Source of the DNA: Rostratula benghalensis
Lineage: Eukaryota; Chordata; Aves; Charadriiformes; Rostratulidae
Assembly (NCBI GenBank): GCA_013399305.1
Contig: VXAI01000035.1
Span: 1,245,023 to 1,309,022, forward strand
Direction of reading: 5' to 3'
DNA length: 64,000 nucleotides
Shown: positions 24,709-36,310 of the stretch, in pieces
How positions within the stretch are numbered: the stretch's first letter is position 1
Layout of the letters: each line of letters starts with the position of its first letter
Made by a program: the position numbers and the translations under genes
The notes under the pieces: generated by a model
What the model was told of the DNA's origin: nothing
The model's input: only the letters and a program-made list of their open reading frames with translations
Databases searched by the model: none

Positions 24709-24742
24709 AAGGCTAAATTATTCTCTTGGAGAGACATTCTAA

Positions 24743-24784
24743 ATGAGCCTGACCGAGATCCTGGATCTGTGTGAAGAGGACTAA
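24743..24784 (+). promoter_or_regulatory. Upstream ORF 3 in the DAB1 leader (13 codons)
   Basis: ATG at 24743 opens a 13-residue frame, MSLTEILDLCEED, ending in TAA at 24782-24784. Only 9 nt separate its stop from the DAB1 ATG, and the two frames are in register. The start context is weak (T at -3, A at +4), so most scanning ribosomes would be expected to pass. A ribosome that does translate it would have little room to reinitiate at the DAB1 start. Whether it is translated cannot be told from sequence. Confidence 0.7.
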
Positions 24785-24793
24785 GGATATAGG

Positions 24794-24860
24794 ATGTCAA
24801 CTGAGACAGAACTTCAAGTGGCTGTGAAAACCAGCACAAAGAAAGACTCCAAAAAGAAAG
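24794..24860 (+). CDS. DAB1: DAB1 first coding exon (partial CDS, 22 codons plus 1 nt)
   Basis: The exon encodes MSTETELQVAVKTS, then T, then KKDSKKK, and the first base of a Gly codon. As I recall human DAB1, it differs only by Ala15 to Thr and Arg20 to Lys. DAB1 is a cytoplasmic adaptor. Its PTB domain, which begins after this exon, binds NPxY tails of the Reelin receptors VLDLR and LRP8. Src-family kinases then phosphorylate it, and it recruits CRK/CRKL, PI3K and NCK to control neuronal migration and layering. Only the basic, Lys-rich leader before the PTB domain is here. The start is fixed by an in-frame TAA at 24782-24784, three codons upstream, and by A at -3 of the ATG. The exon ends in phase 1 (G|gt), matching the split Gly expected after KKK. 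The next coding exon is not in the window, so the following intron is at least 39 kb. Confidence 0.93.
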
Positions 24861-24866
24861 GTATTT
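24858..24866 (+). promoter_or_regulatory. DAB1: Splice donor of the DAB1 first coding exon (atypical)
   Basis: The junction reads AAG|GTATTT. The exon side (AAG) and +1 to +3 (GTA) fit the U1 consensus, but +4, +5 and +6 are T, T, T, where A, G, T are usual. The missing +5 G makes this a relatively weak 5' splice site. The position is supported by the phase-1 break in the Gly codon expected for DAB1. Confidence 0.8.
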
Positions 24867-26984
24867 ACTAATTTCTCTTTATTTGTCTGTATTTGGTACT
24901 TTAATCAGCTCCTCCATCAGCTACCTTTTTATGCATCTGGTATTCTGTTACCTGTGTGCTTGGTGAAAGTAAAATTGTGAACCCCAGTGGACGTCTGGTA
25001 TGGGAACATGGGCTATGATTCTCTGACTTGAAAACTGTATTGTATTGAAATGCATTTAAAATGTAAGAAAGCTTATGTATTACAGTTCATTGATTTATTT
25101 TTTTTTTTTTAACTCCACATGTATATTGCAGTTGTTTACAAATGGAAATACAGTTTTAAAAATGACTCTTAGCACAAGGTAACTTTTTTTTATTTGCCTG
25201 TTGATTAATAAGTTTTCTTCTAAAGTCTTTGTCTCTACTTTGTTTTTGAACTAACCAGAGCTTAAATGAACTATATCTTACTGAAGACTGAAAGATTGAC
25301 TCTTAGTGACACTTTGTGAAGTTACAGAGAACACTGCTGCAGTCTATAGAGAGATTAATTGTAATCTGGCAAAGGAACTATGGACAAGGAGGAAAACTCA
25401 GAATTAAGGAGAAGCTATGAATAAATGCGTGGTTGGAGAAAGTTGTATTTGTTTTTACAATTTTGCATCAGACTGTAGGGCAGTTCTTTGGACTGATAAG
25501 TATGAGAAATGGGATGATATGAATGCTTATGAATAGGAGTACTGAAAGATTTTTAGTAGGGTTTTTTAATCCTTCTATTTTTATTAATATTTTTTATTGC
25601 TTACAGTCCTACTGATGAACTTGGAGGCCAACACCTTGACTTCTAGTGGAAATTCCTGTTGTTCTCTGTAGCCATCTGATGAATTGAGATTGCAAACAGA
25701 TTTGAGTTGCTCAAATAAAAGAAAAAAAAATTAAACACAAAGAAAAAATCATGCTTAAGTAGTTTAACACTTGAGGCAGCAAGATTTGAATTTTCATGTG
25801 GACTTTTCATCTTGTTCTGTTTATTTTTGTGGCTTGGCAATTTAGCTGTTTACTTCAGAGGATTTTTTACTTTAAGACAAAAAAATCTCATCTTTGCTCA
25901 TTATAAGTGTGTGTTGCAAATCTTCCTCATTTTAGACACCTGACAAATAACTTGTTTAGCTTCTGAGCAGCTATACATTTTGCTGCAGTGATTCTACCAA
26001 ACTGTTCATTAAGGGCCTTGTGTTTGCTACAGCTTTTGTATCAGAAATCTTTACATTGACGCATTTAAAAAGAGACACGGCAATTAAAACATTTAAAGTG
26101 TTTGATTGGGAAGATAGTTGAGAATCCCTATGACTATTCAAGGCTTACACATACAAGGAAAAAATGATTCATTTATGATAAGAAAGCTGTAGTTTGGAAA
26201 GCTAAAAATAAGGGAATGATGGAAATGAGAGCGTGATCTGAGAGAGATGTTCAAGGGAAGTAAAGAAGGTTTGGTTGTACAATCATTCTGGTTTTTTGGG
26301 CCGGCAGGAAATTAAAAATTGTCAGTACTTCGCAATTCAGGTAACAGTTTTGATGCGTGTCTCCTATTTCTTCTGCTGGAGGGTGAAACTTTTGAAAACA
26401 TCGAACAACTCTTGACAGTTATGTTAATAAAATATTTAGCATCCAACTTCTAAAAAGTTTCATAAATCATAATAACCAAATGCTTCTCTGCACAGATTCT
26501 GATTCTCGTCCCCATGTGGAAATTCTGAGAATTACCTTTACTGCTGAGATGTACAGAATATGTTCTGTGCCAGGGATCAGAGTTCCCTGCAGTACGTAGG
26601 TGTACCTGAAGAATGGGAAGGGACAGTGTATGGCCTTAGCACATCTCCAGAATGAATCTTTTTGTGTGTTGTGTCTGCAAGTCTGAGCGTACCCGATCAC
26701 ATCCAGCCATCCACGGGCCTCGCGGTACTGTGAATGCTTTCTTACAGATAAGGAAGACAGTTCAGGTAGTGCTTGCTATTCAAATCCCACATAATGAAAG
26801 TCAAAAGAAACTTGCTGTGCTCGTTTACTTGTCATTGAATTGTATGGATTTGCTTATATATTTCAACATTGAGCCCTCCCTTGTGTAGTGTGAATGATGG
26901 AATTATGAAAAACAGGGATTTTTTTTTTTCTTTTCTTTTTCTCAAGTTCATTAAATGGGAGCAGTGACAGGTAGCAAGCGTTAA
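24867..26984. other. DAB1 intron downstream of the first coding exon
   Basis: AT-rich unique sequence with T runs near 25098-25110. No further DAB1 coding exon. I looked for the frame following the split Gly (QDRSEATLIKRF in human) and did not find it. Confidence 0.6.
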
Positions 26985-27342
26985 CATAGAATGGTTGGAG
27001 TTGGAAGGGACTCTAAAGATCATCTAGTTCCAACCCCCCTGCCCTGGGCAGGGACACCTCCCACCAGACCAGGTTGCTCAAAGCCCCATCCAGCCTGGCC
27101 TTGAACACCTCCAGGGACGGGGAAACCACAACTTCTTTGGGCAACCTCTTCCAGTGCTTCACCACCCTCACAGGAAAGAATTTCTTCCTGATATCTATCC
27201 TAAATCTCCCCTCTTCCAATTTAAAACTGTTACCCCTTGTCCTGTCACTACACTCCCTGACAAAGAGTCCCTCTCCAGCTCTCCTGTAGCCCCCTTCAGG
27301 TACTGGGAGGCTGCAGTAAGGTCTCCCCAGAGCCTTCTCTTT
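26985..27342 (-). mobile_element. CR1 LINE fragment, 3' ~360 bp
   Basis: Read on the minus strand, this carries the end of CR1 ORF2 and the 3' noncoding end. The frame on the complement of 27013-27219 shows FRIDIRKKFFPVRV, KHWKRLPKEVV and SPSLEVFKARLDGALSNL, a CR1 ORF2 C-terminus. The terminus at 26985 is ACATAGAATGGTTGGAGTTGG. The 5' break is near the CTCCCCAGAGCCTTCTCTT block at about 27340, next to a T/C-rich run. There is no reverse-transcriptase core. Confidence 0.93.
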
Positions 27343-28786
27343 TCTTTTTCTTCTTGTTGTTCTTCTTCAAAACATGAGGTTTCTAATGTTACTAATCAAT
27401 GAGTTTGATTATGCAGCGGAACTGACTATTCCCAAGAAATAGTCTTTGCTTTATAAACAGAAATTTCAGCTCTGATATATTTGCGGTGAATGGGGTTTTG
27501 TTTTACTTTGGCAAGAGCCACACAACCATTTCCATCCAGAGCAGGGAGGAGACTCTTTTCCTGTATTATCTACTACTCTGGTAGTTCTCCTGCCAGCTGC
27601 AGGTCACAGCACTGCACTGAGAAAGAGCAGTAGGTTTGATAACTTCCTAATGGGATGTCTGTCCCACCGATGTATCACGTGCTGAAGGTCTGGGGTGACA
27701 AGGATTAGTACAAAGTTAGAGCACAGGACAAGGTCCTTTCCTGATCTCAGCATAAGTTTTCTGTGCAGTGTCAGCTAGATGATTATATCTCTATCTAGCT
27801 TTATAAGGCTGTGGTGAGGCAGGGTTTCTTATTTGTAGTGTTGAAACAATACAAGGCTTAACTCCCAAGATTTTTGAAGTATGTGAATATAAAACATGAT
27901 AAAGCCTCTGTTCTAATTGAAGTACCATGGCTGAAAAGCAAATGGTGGTTATTCAGGTGCTGTGACTCATACGTTTGTGGTAGAGTGCCTATCTTGTGTT
28001 AAAGGCACTCTAAGGTAATTTGTTAAGCAAACAAATTAATAATCTGGGCAGGTTAGAGGAAAGGACCAGGAGGAGCCTCACAGTATCCAATGAGGATGTA
28101 TGCAAAGTCCTGCAATCGGGGTGGTCTAACTCCCTGCAGCAGGGTAGGGGGTGTGTTTGACATTCTTTTATGGTTTCTTGCAATGGCTCTTAGACTCTGT
28201 TGCACAGATTACTGGTTTTTTTTGGTGATTAGTTAGGGAAATAGTTTGATTTCTGCTGCAGATGGGGCATGTGGCATTAAACGCTCCTGCAAAGTTCCAG
28301 ATTTTACCAAGTATTTATTTTATGTGTTGGGAACATTTCTCTCTGTCTTGGTAGTTGTATGCAAAGCAATTCTCTTACAAGAGATTATTCAAAACACTTC
28401 CATTAGGAACAGTGGTTTCATAGCCATAAGCTTTCTAGTCACAGTCAACTCTTCAGTCTCTCTCCATTGTCATCAGAGCTGGTTTGTAAAGCATATTTCC
28501 TCCTAACACTGAAGGATTATTGCTACAGTTAGGACAAGAACTTACGTATGAAATCCTCTCAGAAGCTGCTTTTTAAGTAGAATCACAGCTGTGAAACTCT
28601 AATGTGCAATAGGTAAGTTCAATATTAACATGATGATATCAAATTGTAATTTCCTCTGTTAACATTATCACCCTGGATAATCTTAAAAACAGTCCATTAA
28701 GAAATCAAGTACTAATTTTGCCTTTTATTTAGTCAAGGTTGATCTGATGGATCAAGAATTTGATGGGCTCTAGACGGGCTCTGTTT
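27343..28786. other. DAB1 intron, unique sequence
   Basis: No exon or mobile element recognised between two CR1 copies. The left edge is a T/C-rich run (TTTTCTTTTTCTTCTTGTTG) adjoining the truncated CR1. Confidence 0.55.
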
Positions 28787-28946
28787 ACTGGAACAGGTTG
28801 CCCAGAGAAGTTGTGGCTTCCCCATCCCTGGAAGTGTTTTAAGGCCAGGCTGGTTGGGGCTTTGAGCAACCTGGTCTAGTGGGAGGGGGTTGGAACCTGG
28901 TGATCTTAAAGTCCCTTCCAACTCTAACAATTCTGTGGTTCTATGA
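28787..28946 (+). mobile_element. CR1 LINE 3'-end fragment, ~160 bp
   Basis: The sense-strand CR1 end is clear: CTGGAACAGGTTGCCCAGAG, CCCCATCCCTGGAAGTG, GGGGCTTTGAGCAACCTGGT and GTCCCTTCCAACTCTAAC, then an octamer tail ATTCTGTGGTTCTATG. A small deletion has removed the usual GTCCCTGCCCATGGCA stretch, leaving GTGGGAGGGGGTTGG. Confidence 0.92.
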
Positions 28947-31900
28947 AATGCTGCCTGGTCATACTCCCAGCAGAGGGGAGGAATTTTAACTGACTTGAAG
29001 ACACAGTTTTGAAAATGGAGGTGAGACAGGCACTTCCCTTCCCCTCCAGATCATTGCTTTTTGCTCCATAGGCTGAGGATGCTTTTCAGTGGAGGACCTG
29101 TGTTTCACCCTGATTTCCACAGCCTTTCTACATTTCACTCCATTGTAGAAGTTCACTGCACACTAGATGTTATTAGGGGAGATTATATTTCTGCCACCCT
29201 CCTCCTCCAGCCCTAATCTTCATGCCAGTCTTGGCTGATACCTACTAGTAACCTAGTAACTGCTGTAATTACCTTTTCTGAGAACAAATCTTAAAAAACA
29301 TCCTCAAGAGGTTTCATGTTGCTCTGTAAAAGGAACTCATGCAAAATTATCAGATGTAGAAAGCTCTATTTTAGGAAATTTTTTTTTTTTTGGTGAGTTT
29401 GCCAAAGATCATGTGGGTTTTTTAAGAAGCATTTAGAGAATTAATAATTCAAATAATGCTCTTAAACATTGATTTTATTTATTTTTTTGTGTCATCTGGT
29501 TCACTGAGGGGTGAATAAAGATTACAAGGTTTTACCATTCAGGATAGGAAATTATAATTTTTTATTAGCCAGAGTTGTTAGAAACACAAACTGTGTTTGT
29601 CTTGTAGTACATGGGGGAAAAGCCATTTGTAAGTGTGTATGGATTATTGAATCAAGTGGAAAACATATACTTGAGGCTATCGGAATTTAAATTGATTTAG
29701 AAACCTCTTCAGGGGAAAAGTGTTGCAATGGTGTTGAATCTACATGGGTAACTGCCTTGAAAAATCCCTTCTTGCAAAATTAACTTCAACTGGAAAACTG
29801 AGAGGTCAGTAAGCCTACCAAATTTGAATGTAGACTGGGGGAGGCCAGAAGACATTTTTAAGAATTTGATTTCTTCCTGTTGCACTTAAATTCTGTAATT
29901 ATTCTATTTGAAGTGTAAGATTTTTTTTATTTTTTTTCAACTTCAAATCTCATTGTATCCCCTCCAGTAGGACTTTTGAGTCCATTTCCTAAATGACAGA
30001 GACTTAAAAATGGCAGGAAGATACAAGGAGTAGCTCCGGCTTGTTGGCAATCAGTGTGTTACCATCTTTGATGCTAAGGATCCCCATGGGTGAAATTCCC
30101 TTATTTAATAGGTTTCCACACCAATGTGTGGGAAACACGTGGCATCTGGAAGGAGATTTTTCAGCAGGCAGGTCGCCAAGCCAGGGATTACTGTAAGTAG
30201 CCAGTAGGACCGTGACATTTAGAAGGGGGTGTGATGTGCTACATCTCTACCAGAGTTGGATGCCCTTTCACAGCCATGAGCTGGGCACTCGGTTCTGACT
30301 GAATGGATATCCAGGTTCGGAAGCTGTGCTTGAGGAGGGAAAGCGACAGCAGACTCCATTCGGGGGGCTCCTTAATGGCAGGTAAGGAATTACCCTGCTT
30401 GCACCAGCGGAGCAGAGCCTGATGAACAGCGGTGCTTTCTTGGTGGTAGAACATCTGAGTTTGATCCTCTCTGGTTAAGTGTCCCCTTTTAACTGCCTGA
30501 CTATTAATTAAAAGCAGAGCAGCGGCCTTGGGACCACTCACATATATCAGATTGGGCCTCTGGCAGAGCCACATCTATTTCCTGGGTCTTTTAAACTCTA
30601 ATGAGAGAGTGGAGTCTGTCTTAACTATCTAAAGGAAAACCTTTGCATCCCCAGAAGCAAAGCTCTAGTCATCCTAAGATCAAACAGGAGGTACGTAGTT
30701 AGCTTAAAAGCCTTTGGGGATAGGCAGCCTTTAAACGAGGTTATGTTTTGTCACTTTTGGTTTCTCTCATAGGTGCCTAGTGCTACCCCAGTCCTGTTTC
30801 GGGTTTCCTAGCCCTTATTTGCATCTAATCTTTGGTCTAATCATTGCTGATTTTGAGAGTGGGGTGGAGGTTTCTGGTTGATGCGGAAGTTGCAATTTTG
30901 CTGATACGTAGAAACCTCAACACAGTTTGTACAGGTTCATTCCCAGATTGGAACTTCAGTTTAAATTAATAGATGTTATTAACAATGGTGGTTAATTTTT
31001 TTCATTACATTATTTTTTAATTATTATTAGTGAATTGATTTTATTATTTTTTTTTTACATTGCAATCAGCTAACAGAAATTAAAGCGTCCTCACTCTAAT
31101 GAGGCATTTCAAGTTGTCAGATGGGTTTAGGTTATTTTTTTTTCTGATTATATAGTTAGTATCTGTGGAATCCAGCAAAATTCAGATTTGATCTCAAGAG
31201 TAACGAAAGAGGGGCACAGTCAGGAGCTTATTTCATTGACTGGGAGTGGATTTGCTTTGTTTCCTTGCAGTAGTTAGGAGTTTTTCAATAATTTATAGAT
31301 CAAGTAACAGCAACATTAATTGATACACTAATTGAGTCCACATGCCTGCCTTTAACAAATCTCTTTTGTGAAGTCGTTACTGACAATATTAATTGCACAT
31401 CTTTTGAGTCTTGATATAAGTTATGAATTCATTCTCAAGTTGAAAGTGGGTGGGAAAATCATTAATTTTGACAATGTGTAGCTATAATTAACAAGAGTTA
31501 TCCAACAACCCATCATAAATTAGGAGGCTCGTGAATTGTATTTTAAATACAAGCACACAACCCAAAGGGGTCCGTGGTTGTGTTAATTGAAGCGTTCTTT
31601 GGGGGTGATGGATGTTGTCTCTTGTTGTGGTTAAAATGTTTACTGTTGATTTTAATTGAGAGACAGCTCTGCCTAAGTTGGAGGTTGGAGCTCTGTTGCT
31701 TTGCTGCTCCTCAGGAGAGGAATCAATAATGTCTTGAGCGTTAAGAATAACATTTCCTGAGAGCTTCTGTTATGTTCCCATTTCTCAATGTTTTAACAGT
31801 CGTCAAAGCATTTCGGTTGAAACTAGTAATTAGGAGCTTAATGCAATGCATGTTCCCCGGAGGATTTGACTCACGTCGCAGTCATTAGATCCGGGTGGGT

Positions 31901-34900
31901 GTTACTGTGCTCTCAGGCTGGCTGTAGCTTAGGAAATCTCTTGGTTGCTGGTAGTGAAGATCACACCTGTACTTCCAGTTCAGCCTCTGCTCTACAGCAG
32001 CTCTGGCTTCATCCTTTTTCACAGTTAAACTACAGCTGAGATTTGCTTGAAATTCGCAGAGAGTGAGGGGCTGAGGGTGATAAGGAGGCAAACGAAGTAA
32101 TATTCAGGGAAACTTGCTGCCTACTTGGCAGTCACTGAAAAGACTCCCAGCAAAGTTTGTATTAGGACACTTGTGAGCACAAAGTTTTGTTTAGAAGAGC
32201 TCAGGGGAGAAGATTCTGTCACATAAGGAACGTAGCTGAGCAGGAGTAACTTAATTCATCCCGTTTAGTAGCTAAACACCTCTGAAGGTTTGGATTTAGT
32301 GGAAGTTTCCTAACACTGCTCACAGAAGTATTCTACAGGGACAGGTATGTTCATGATGCTAATGTTGTGATGCCATTCTTCATCCAACAATATTTGCTTG
32401 CACAATAATTGCGTGCATTTGAAGACTTCTGCTTCTCTGCAACATTTTGCTTTTTCCGTTGGTGTCACGGGAAATTCTGCAAGTGGGGAACAAAATACGT
32501 CAAACTCACTGTAAAGTAGAGGCTGGAGGTATCAGCTCTACTGCTCAAGGCTCCCATTTTGCTGAAGGGAAATCAAAGACAAGTAAATCTGGAAAACTGA
32601 GCTTTATCCCAGTAATATGCAGATAAGCAGATAACACTTAGCATTAATGTCCACATTATTACAGTGCGTACTTTTTCCTATTACTAGGGAAAAGTCCTCA
32701 AATCTTATATGATCTTACCTAATTATGGAAAGAAATGAGCCTCCATGACCTGTGTACATATGGGGGAAATGTAAATTGATTTGAAATGTAGTTAGATCTT
32801 TGCATCAAAAGCCAGTGCTGATGTCTCTGTTCCTTTCCGAAGGTTAAACCACAAGCGAGGGCAGAACTTGATGTGTAATATGAGGGTCCTATTTCTTATT
32901 TTATGCTCTAACCAATATGTTTTGCTCTTTTACTAGTGGTATCACAGTAACTTCATTGGTCAACTTGCAAAGGAAAAAAAGTTTGGAGCATGTACAATTA
33001 AGGGAAACCTGTGGGTCTTGGTCTGTGTGTTTAAGCAGCCAGAAACACAAGTGTTTAGCTAAATACCGTAGTAAATCAGCCACAAGACCCATAGCTGAAA
33101 AATCATTGTGTCTTTAACCTTTAATGTCCTAGACCTTTTAAACACTGGTCACTTCAGAAAAACTTGCCACCAAATGGGTAGCCTTTTGAAATATACTGTA
33201 GCTGAATTTGTGAGCCCTTCATTCGTGTGTTATGGTGTATTTCTGAGCTCAAAGAAATATACAGTGAATTTGGCCAAGTAATGGGATCGGACTTCCTGTG
33301 ATAAATATATCAGGCCCAGACTTTCCCTGTGCTCCTCAGGAGTAAAGAAAAGATGTGGCTGTGATTCTTGCAGATGATGTGCTCTAGCTATATAATCAAT
33401 ATTCACATTATTGGCCATCCAGAATAAAGGTAATAAAATATGTAATGTATTTGGGTTGTCTAACGACGCAGCAGATGAATGTGTTTAAGTAGAACATTCC
33501 TCTTGAAAATTAATTCCCCTTACAGATAAATGTGTCCTCAGAAATAATTACATATTACTTGTATTATTTTAAACTAAACATTGTTCTATAGAATAGCTAG
33601 TGTTAGTGTAAAGGCGGGGAAAAAAAATGCATTTCCCTGCTTTTACAGTCGGTTGGGTTTGCAGATGAGACAACAGTAGATTTAGTTTAACTAAATAATG
33701 TGTTTGTGGCAGTCTTTTGTCTGAAGACAAAGAGCTGAGTAAAAAGCAAAAGAATTTTTTCAGTTTTTTTAAACTAGACCACTTCTTAGTGAAATCATGA
33801 GTAGGTAGGTTTTTTTAGAACCTAACAGGCGATGCCAAAGACAAGTGAATGCTTTTGGTTTTGCAGGAAGGGAGAAATTGGGGTACTTCTTGGTAGCTTT
33901 GGTCTCCCAGGAATATGCCCCAAAAGATGAGTGTAGAATCCTGGAGTCCTGCACCAAATAAGCTTTGGATCCAAAGGAAGATGTGTCACTCGGGAGGGTG
34001 ACAGTGGAGAAAGACCTGATAGAGCCAGGTGGCCATTGCTAAGGGTTGGACCAGTGTCTGTAAGTGGGTTCTGGCCACTGTGAAATTGTGGGAAACCTGC
34101 ATCCTGAGGGCAGAGTGGTGCTGTACAATAATCATGCTCCATGTACCTCCACAGTCTTTTTTTTCTCCTGCTGTTCACCTGCTGTAGTGTCTGTTGCTGA
34201 TTTTCTGGTGCCTATACTATTAAAATCATGAACAACTGCAGGGTAAACTGATGGATTAGGCACCTATGATCCTGTTCCTTTTTTTTTTTTAAGTGACAAA
34301 AATATTCTTTCTCTGATAGCATTAAGAAGACATTCTGCTTAGAAAAATATCGGGTCCTGTATGATGTTCAGTAAGATTGTAAACTCAATGCATCGAGTTG
34401 ATGGTACTTACCAGCTCTTCACTGTAAACCTCCATCACTAGGGACCATCTTCTGAAACTTTTTCTTGCCCTGAATAACTTCTCAGTCTGCATTCAGACAT
34501 CATTCCCTGCATTCAGACATCATTCCCACCAGAACTGCTTTGTATCCTTTTGGCCCCTGGGCACATGAATTGCTCATCATGAGCAGGAGCTACACCATGT
34601 TTCACAGTTAGTGCTCTGTAGTGAGGAACATTCCAAAGAGAATCCATTTTCTAAACCATGAAAAGAAGGTGAGTCTTCCAGACTGGATCCTGTTTAGCTG
34701 CAATGAATAGAAATGAGAATCCAAGCCATGAGTAGCAAATACTTGAATGCTTATTGACATTTCGCCTTCTGCTGGTACCAAGAGTGAGACCAAAGCTAGC
34801 ATCTAAGCATTGAACTAACCTGTGGTTTGGAGAAGGCCACCATCAGTCTCTTGATGTCTGTACAACTGTATACAGAGGCACTTTAGACACCTTACAAGCT

Positions 34901-35997
34901 ACACTTTTCTGCTTAGATCCTCCTTGAACATCTGGTGCCACTTTCCCACCACCTCTTCCTATCGTTGAAGATCAGTGGAGTTGACTCACTTCTGATTTAG
35001 ACACTGTGTTTATTCTGTTCTTGTTGCCCGGGCTGAAACACAAAACAATAGAGGTTATTGCTTATTTGGAAGCGGGTGAGTTTACACACTTTATTTACTA
35101 TGGTGTTGTGGGCTTTTTCCAACTCCTTTTATTTATGCGGTTGCGCAGCACAAGAGGGCAGTTGCCAACACAATATCCATTATTATTCTGACAAGAACAG
35201 AGTAGCTTTCACTTCCATTTCTTGGAGACAGCATTATTCATTGCTGGAAAACAGCAATAAAAATAGGAGAAGTAGGGCAAATTACCATTTGGCTGCCGCC
35301 CTTCCTTGCTGCAAGTAGATGAAGTTTGAAGTGAAGGTGTGAATAGAGTGTGGTCTCTCTGGGCCTTGTGTCAGCTTTGTGATGCTTGAATTCAGGAAGA
35401 AAACGAGCTGTTCCTCCATCCACGCAAAAGTCAGTACGTGTGGAGCCAAGATGTTAACATAATCACGTTTTCACATTCTTCCATTAGAAGTAATTGAATT
35501 TGGTGGGCTGCAGGGCCTGGGGGATTCATCCTCTGCCTGACACAAAGCTGCTGCAGTTTGGTGGCTCCAGCTCCAGGAAGCAGCGAGGTTGAGTGTGTGT
35601 TCCCTGGAGGCGTGTGTGTATGCACACTGCAAACAGCCCCACACATCGCCCCACATGGAGTAGAGCTTTTACCAGAGCCCACAGGGTCAAAAACACCACC
35701 TGTGTACACATGGACACCACAGAGGGCTCAGACTTGTTCCTCTCCTCCAGTTGATCAGGTGATGTTAGATGTCCAGTAGCTGTCCCTCCCAAAATCAGAC
35801 TCCTCCAATTTTTGACACCTGAACCTATGGGCCCCATGGGATTTCAGCTTCTTGCCTCTAGCTGGTGCTCAGACTTCTCCTCCTCCCTGTTGGCCATTTT
35901 GACTTTAAGTTCACTAGTGCTTCTACGCTGGCTCAGAATGGAGAGCACACCTCCAAGTGAAGTCCTGATCCAGGAATACAGAGTGAACTCAAGGGGA
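28947..35997. other. DAB1 intron, long CR1-free stretch with possible enhancer-like part
   Basis: About 7 kb without recognised repeats except the 20-bp duplication at 34487-34526. The part at 31310-31665 is rich in homeodomain-type TTAATTG/TAATTA cores. The GC-richer part at 35470-35840 yields several overlapping open frames on both strands, none with family motifs. Confidence 0.5.
34487..34526. repeat. Exact 20-bp tandem duplication
   Basis: CTGCATTCAGACATCATTCC occurs twice in direct succession (34487-34506 and 34507-34526) with no mismatch, which suggests a recent slippage or duplication event. Confidence 0.9.
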
Positions 35998-36300
35998 ATC
36001 ATAGAATCATGGAATTGTGTCAGTTGGAAGGGCCCTTTTGGATCATCGTGTCCAACCACCAACCTAACACTGACAAAATCCACCACTAAACCATGTCCCT
36101 CAGCACCATGTCTACCTGTCTTTTAAATACCTTCAGGGATGGCAATTCCACCACTTCCCTGGGCAACCTGTTCCAGGGCTTGATAAACCCTCTCAGTGTA
36201 GAAGTTTTTTTTTTCTCATATCCATCCTAAGCCTCCCCTGGTGTAAACTGAGGCCATTTCCTCTTGTCCTATGGTTTGTTGCTTGGGAGAAGAGACTGAC
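35998..36300 (-). mobile_element. CR1 LINE fragment, left half of a head-to-head pair
   Basis: This is the complement of about 300 bp of a CR1 3' region. It starts at 35998 with ATCATAGAATCATGGAATTG, followed by blocks such as AAACCATGTCCCTCAGCACC, ACTTCCCTGGGCAACCTGTT and AGGCCATTTCCTCTTGTCC, and stops near GAGAAGAGACTGAC at 36300. Its truncated 5' end abuts the truncated 5' end of the oppositely oriented CR1 at 36311. Confidence 0.92.
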
Positions 36301-36310
36301 TTCAAGCCAT

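Larger units (their letters stand above)
24661..24793 (+). other. DAB1: DAB1 5' untranslated part of the ATG-containing exon
   Basis: This 133-nt stretch lies between the splice acceptor and the start codon. Because an acceptor sits directly before it, the mRNA leader must begin in at least one further noncoding exon upstream, which I could not recognise in the first 24.6 kb. It contains three short upstream ORFs and ends ...TATAGG before the ATG. DAB1 is known for several alternative noncoding first exons spread over a very large region, which fits this arrangement. Confidence 0.85.

Noticed and set aside
30239..30574. 111-codon minus-strand frame
   Set aside because: No motif or family likeness and no splice or promoter context. 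Treated as chance.
35431..35837. Several overlapping frames on both strands in a GC-richer patch
   Set aside because: Overlapping frames in all directions with low-complexity Cys/His/Thr-Pro stretches are typical of local GC rise, not of a gene.
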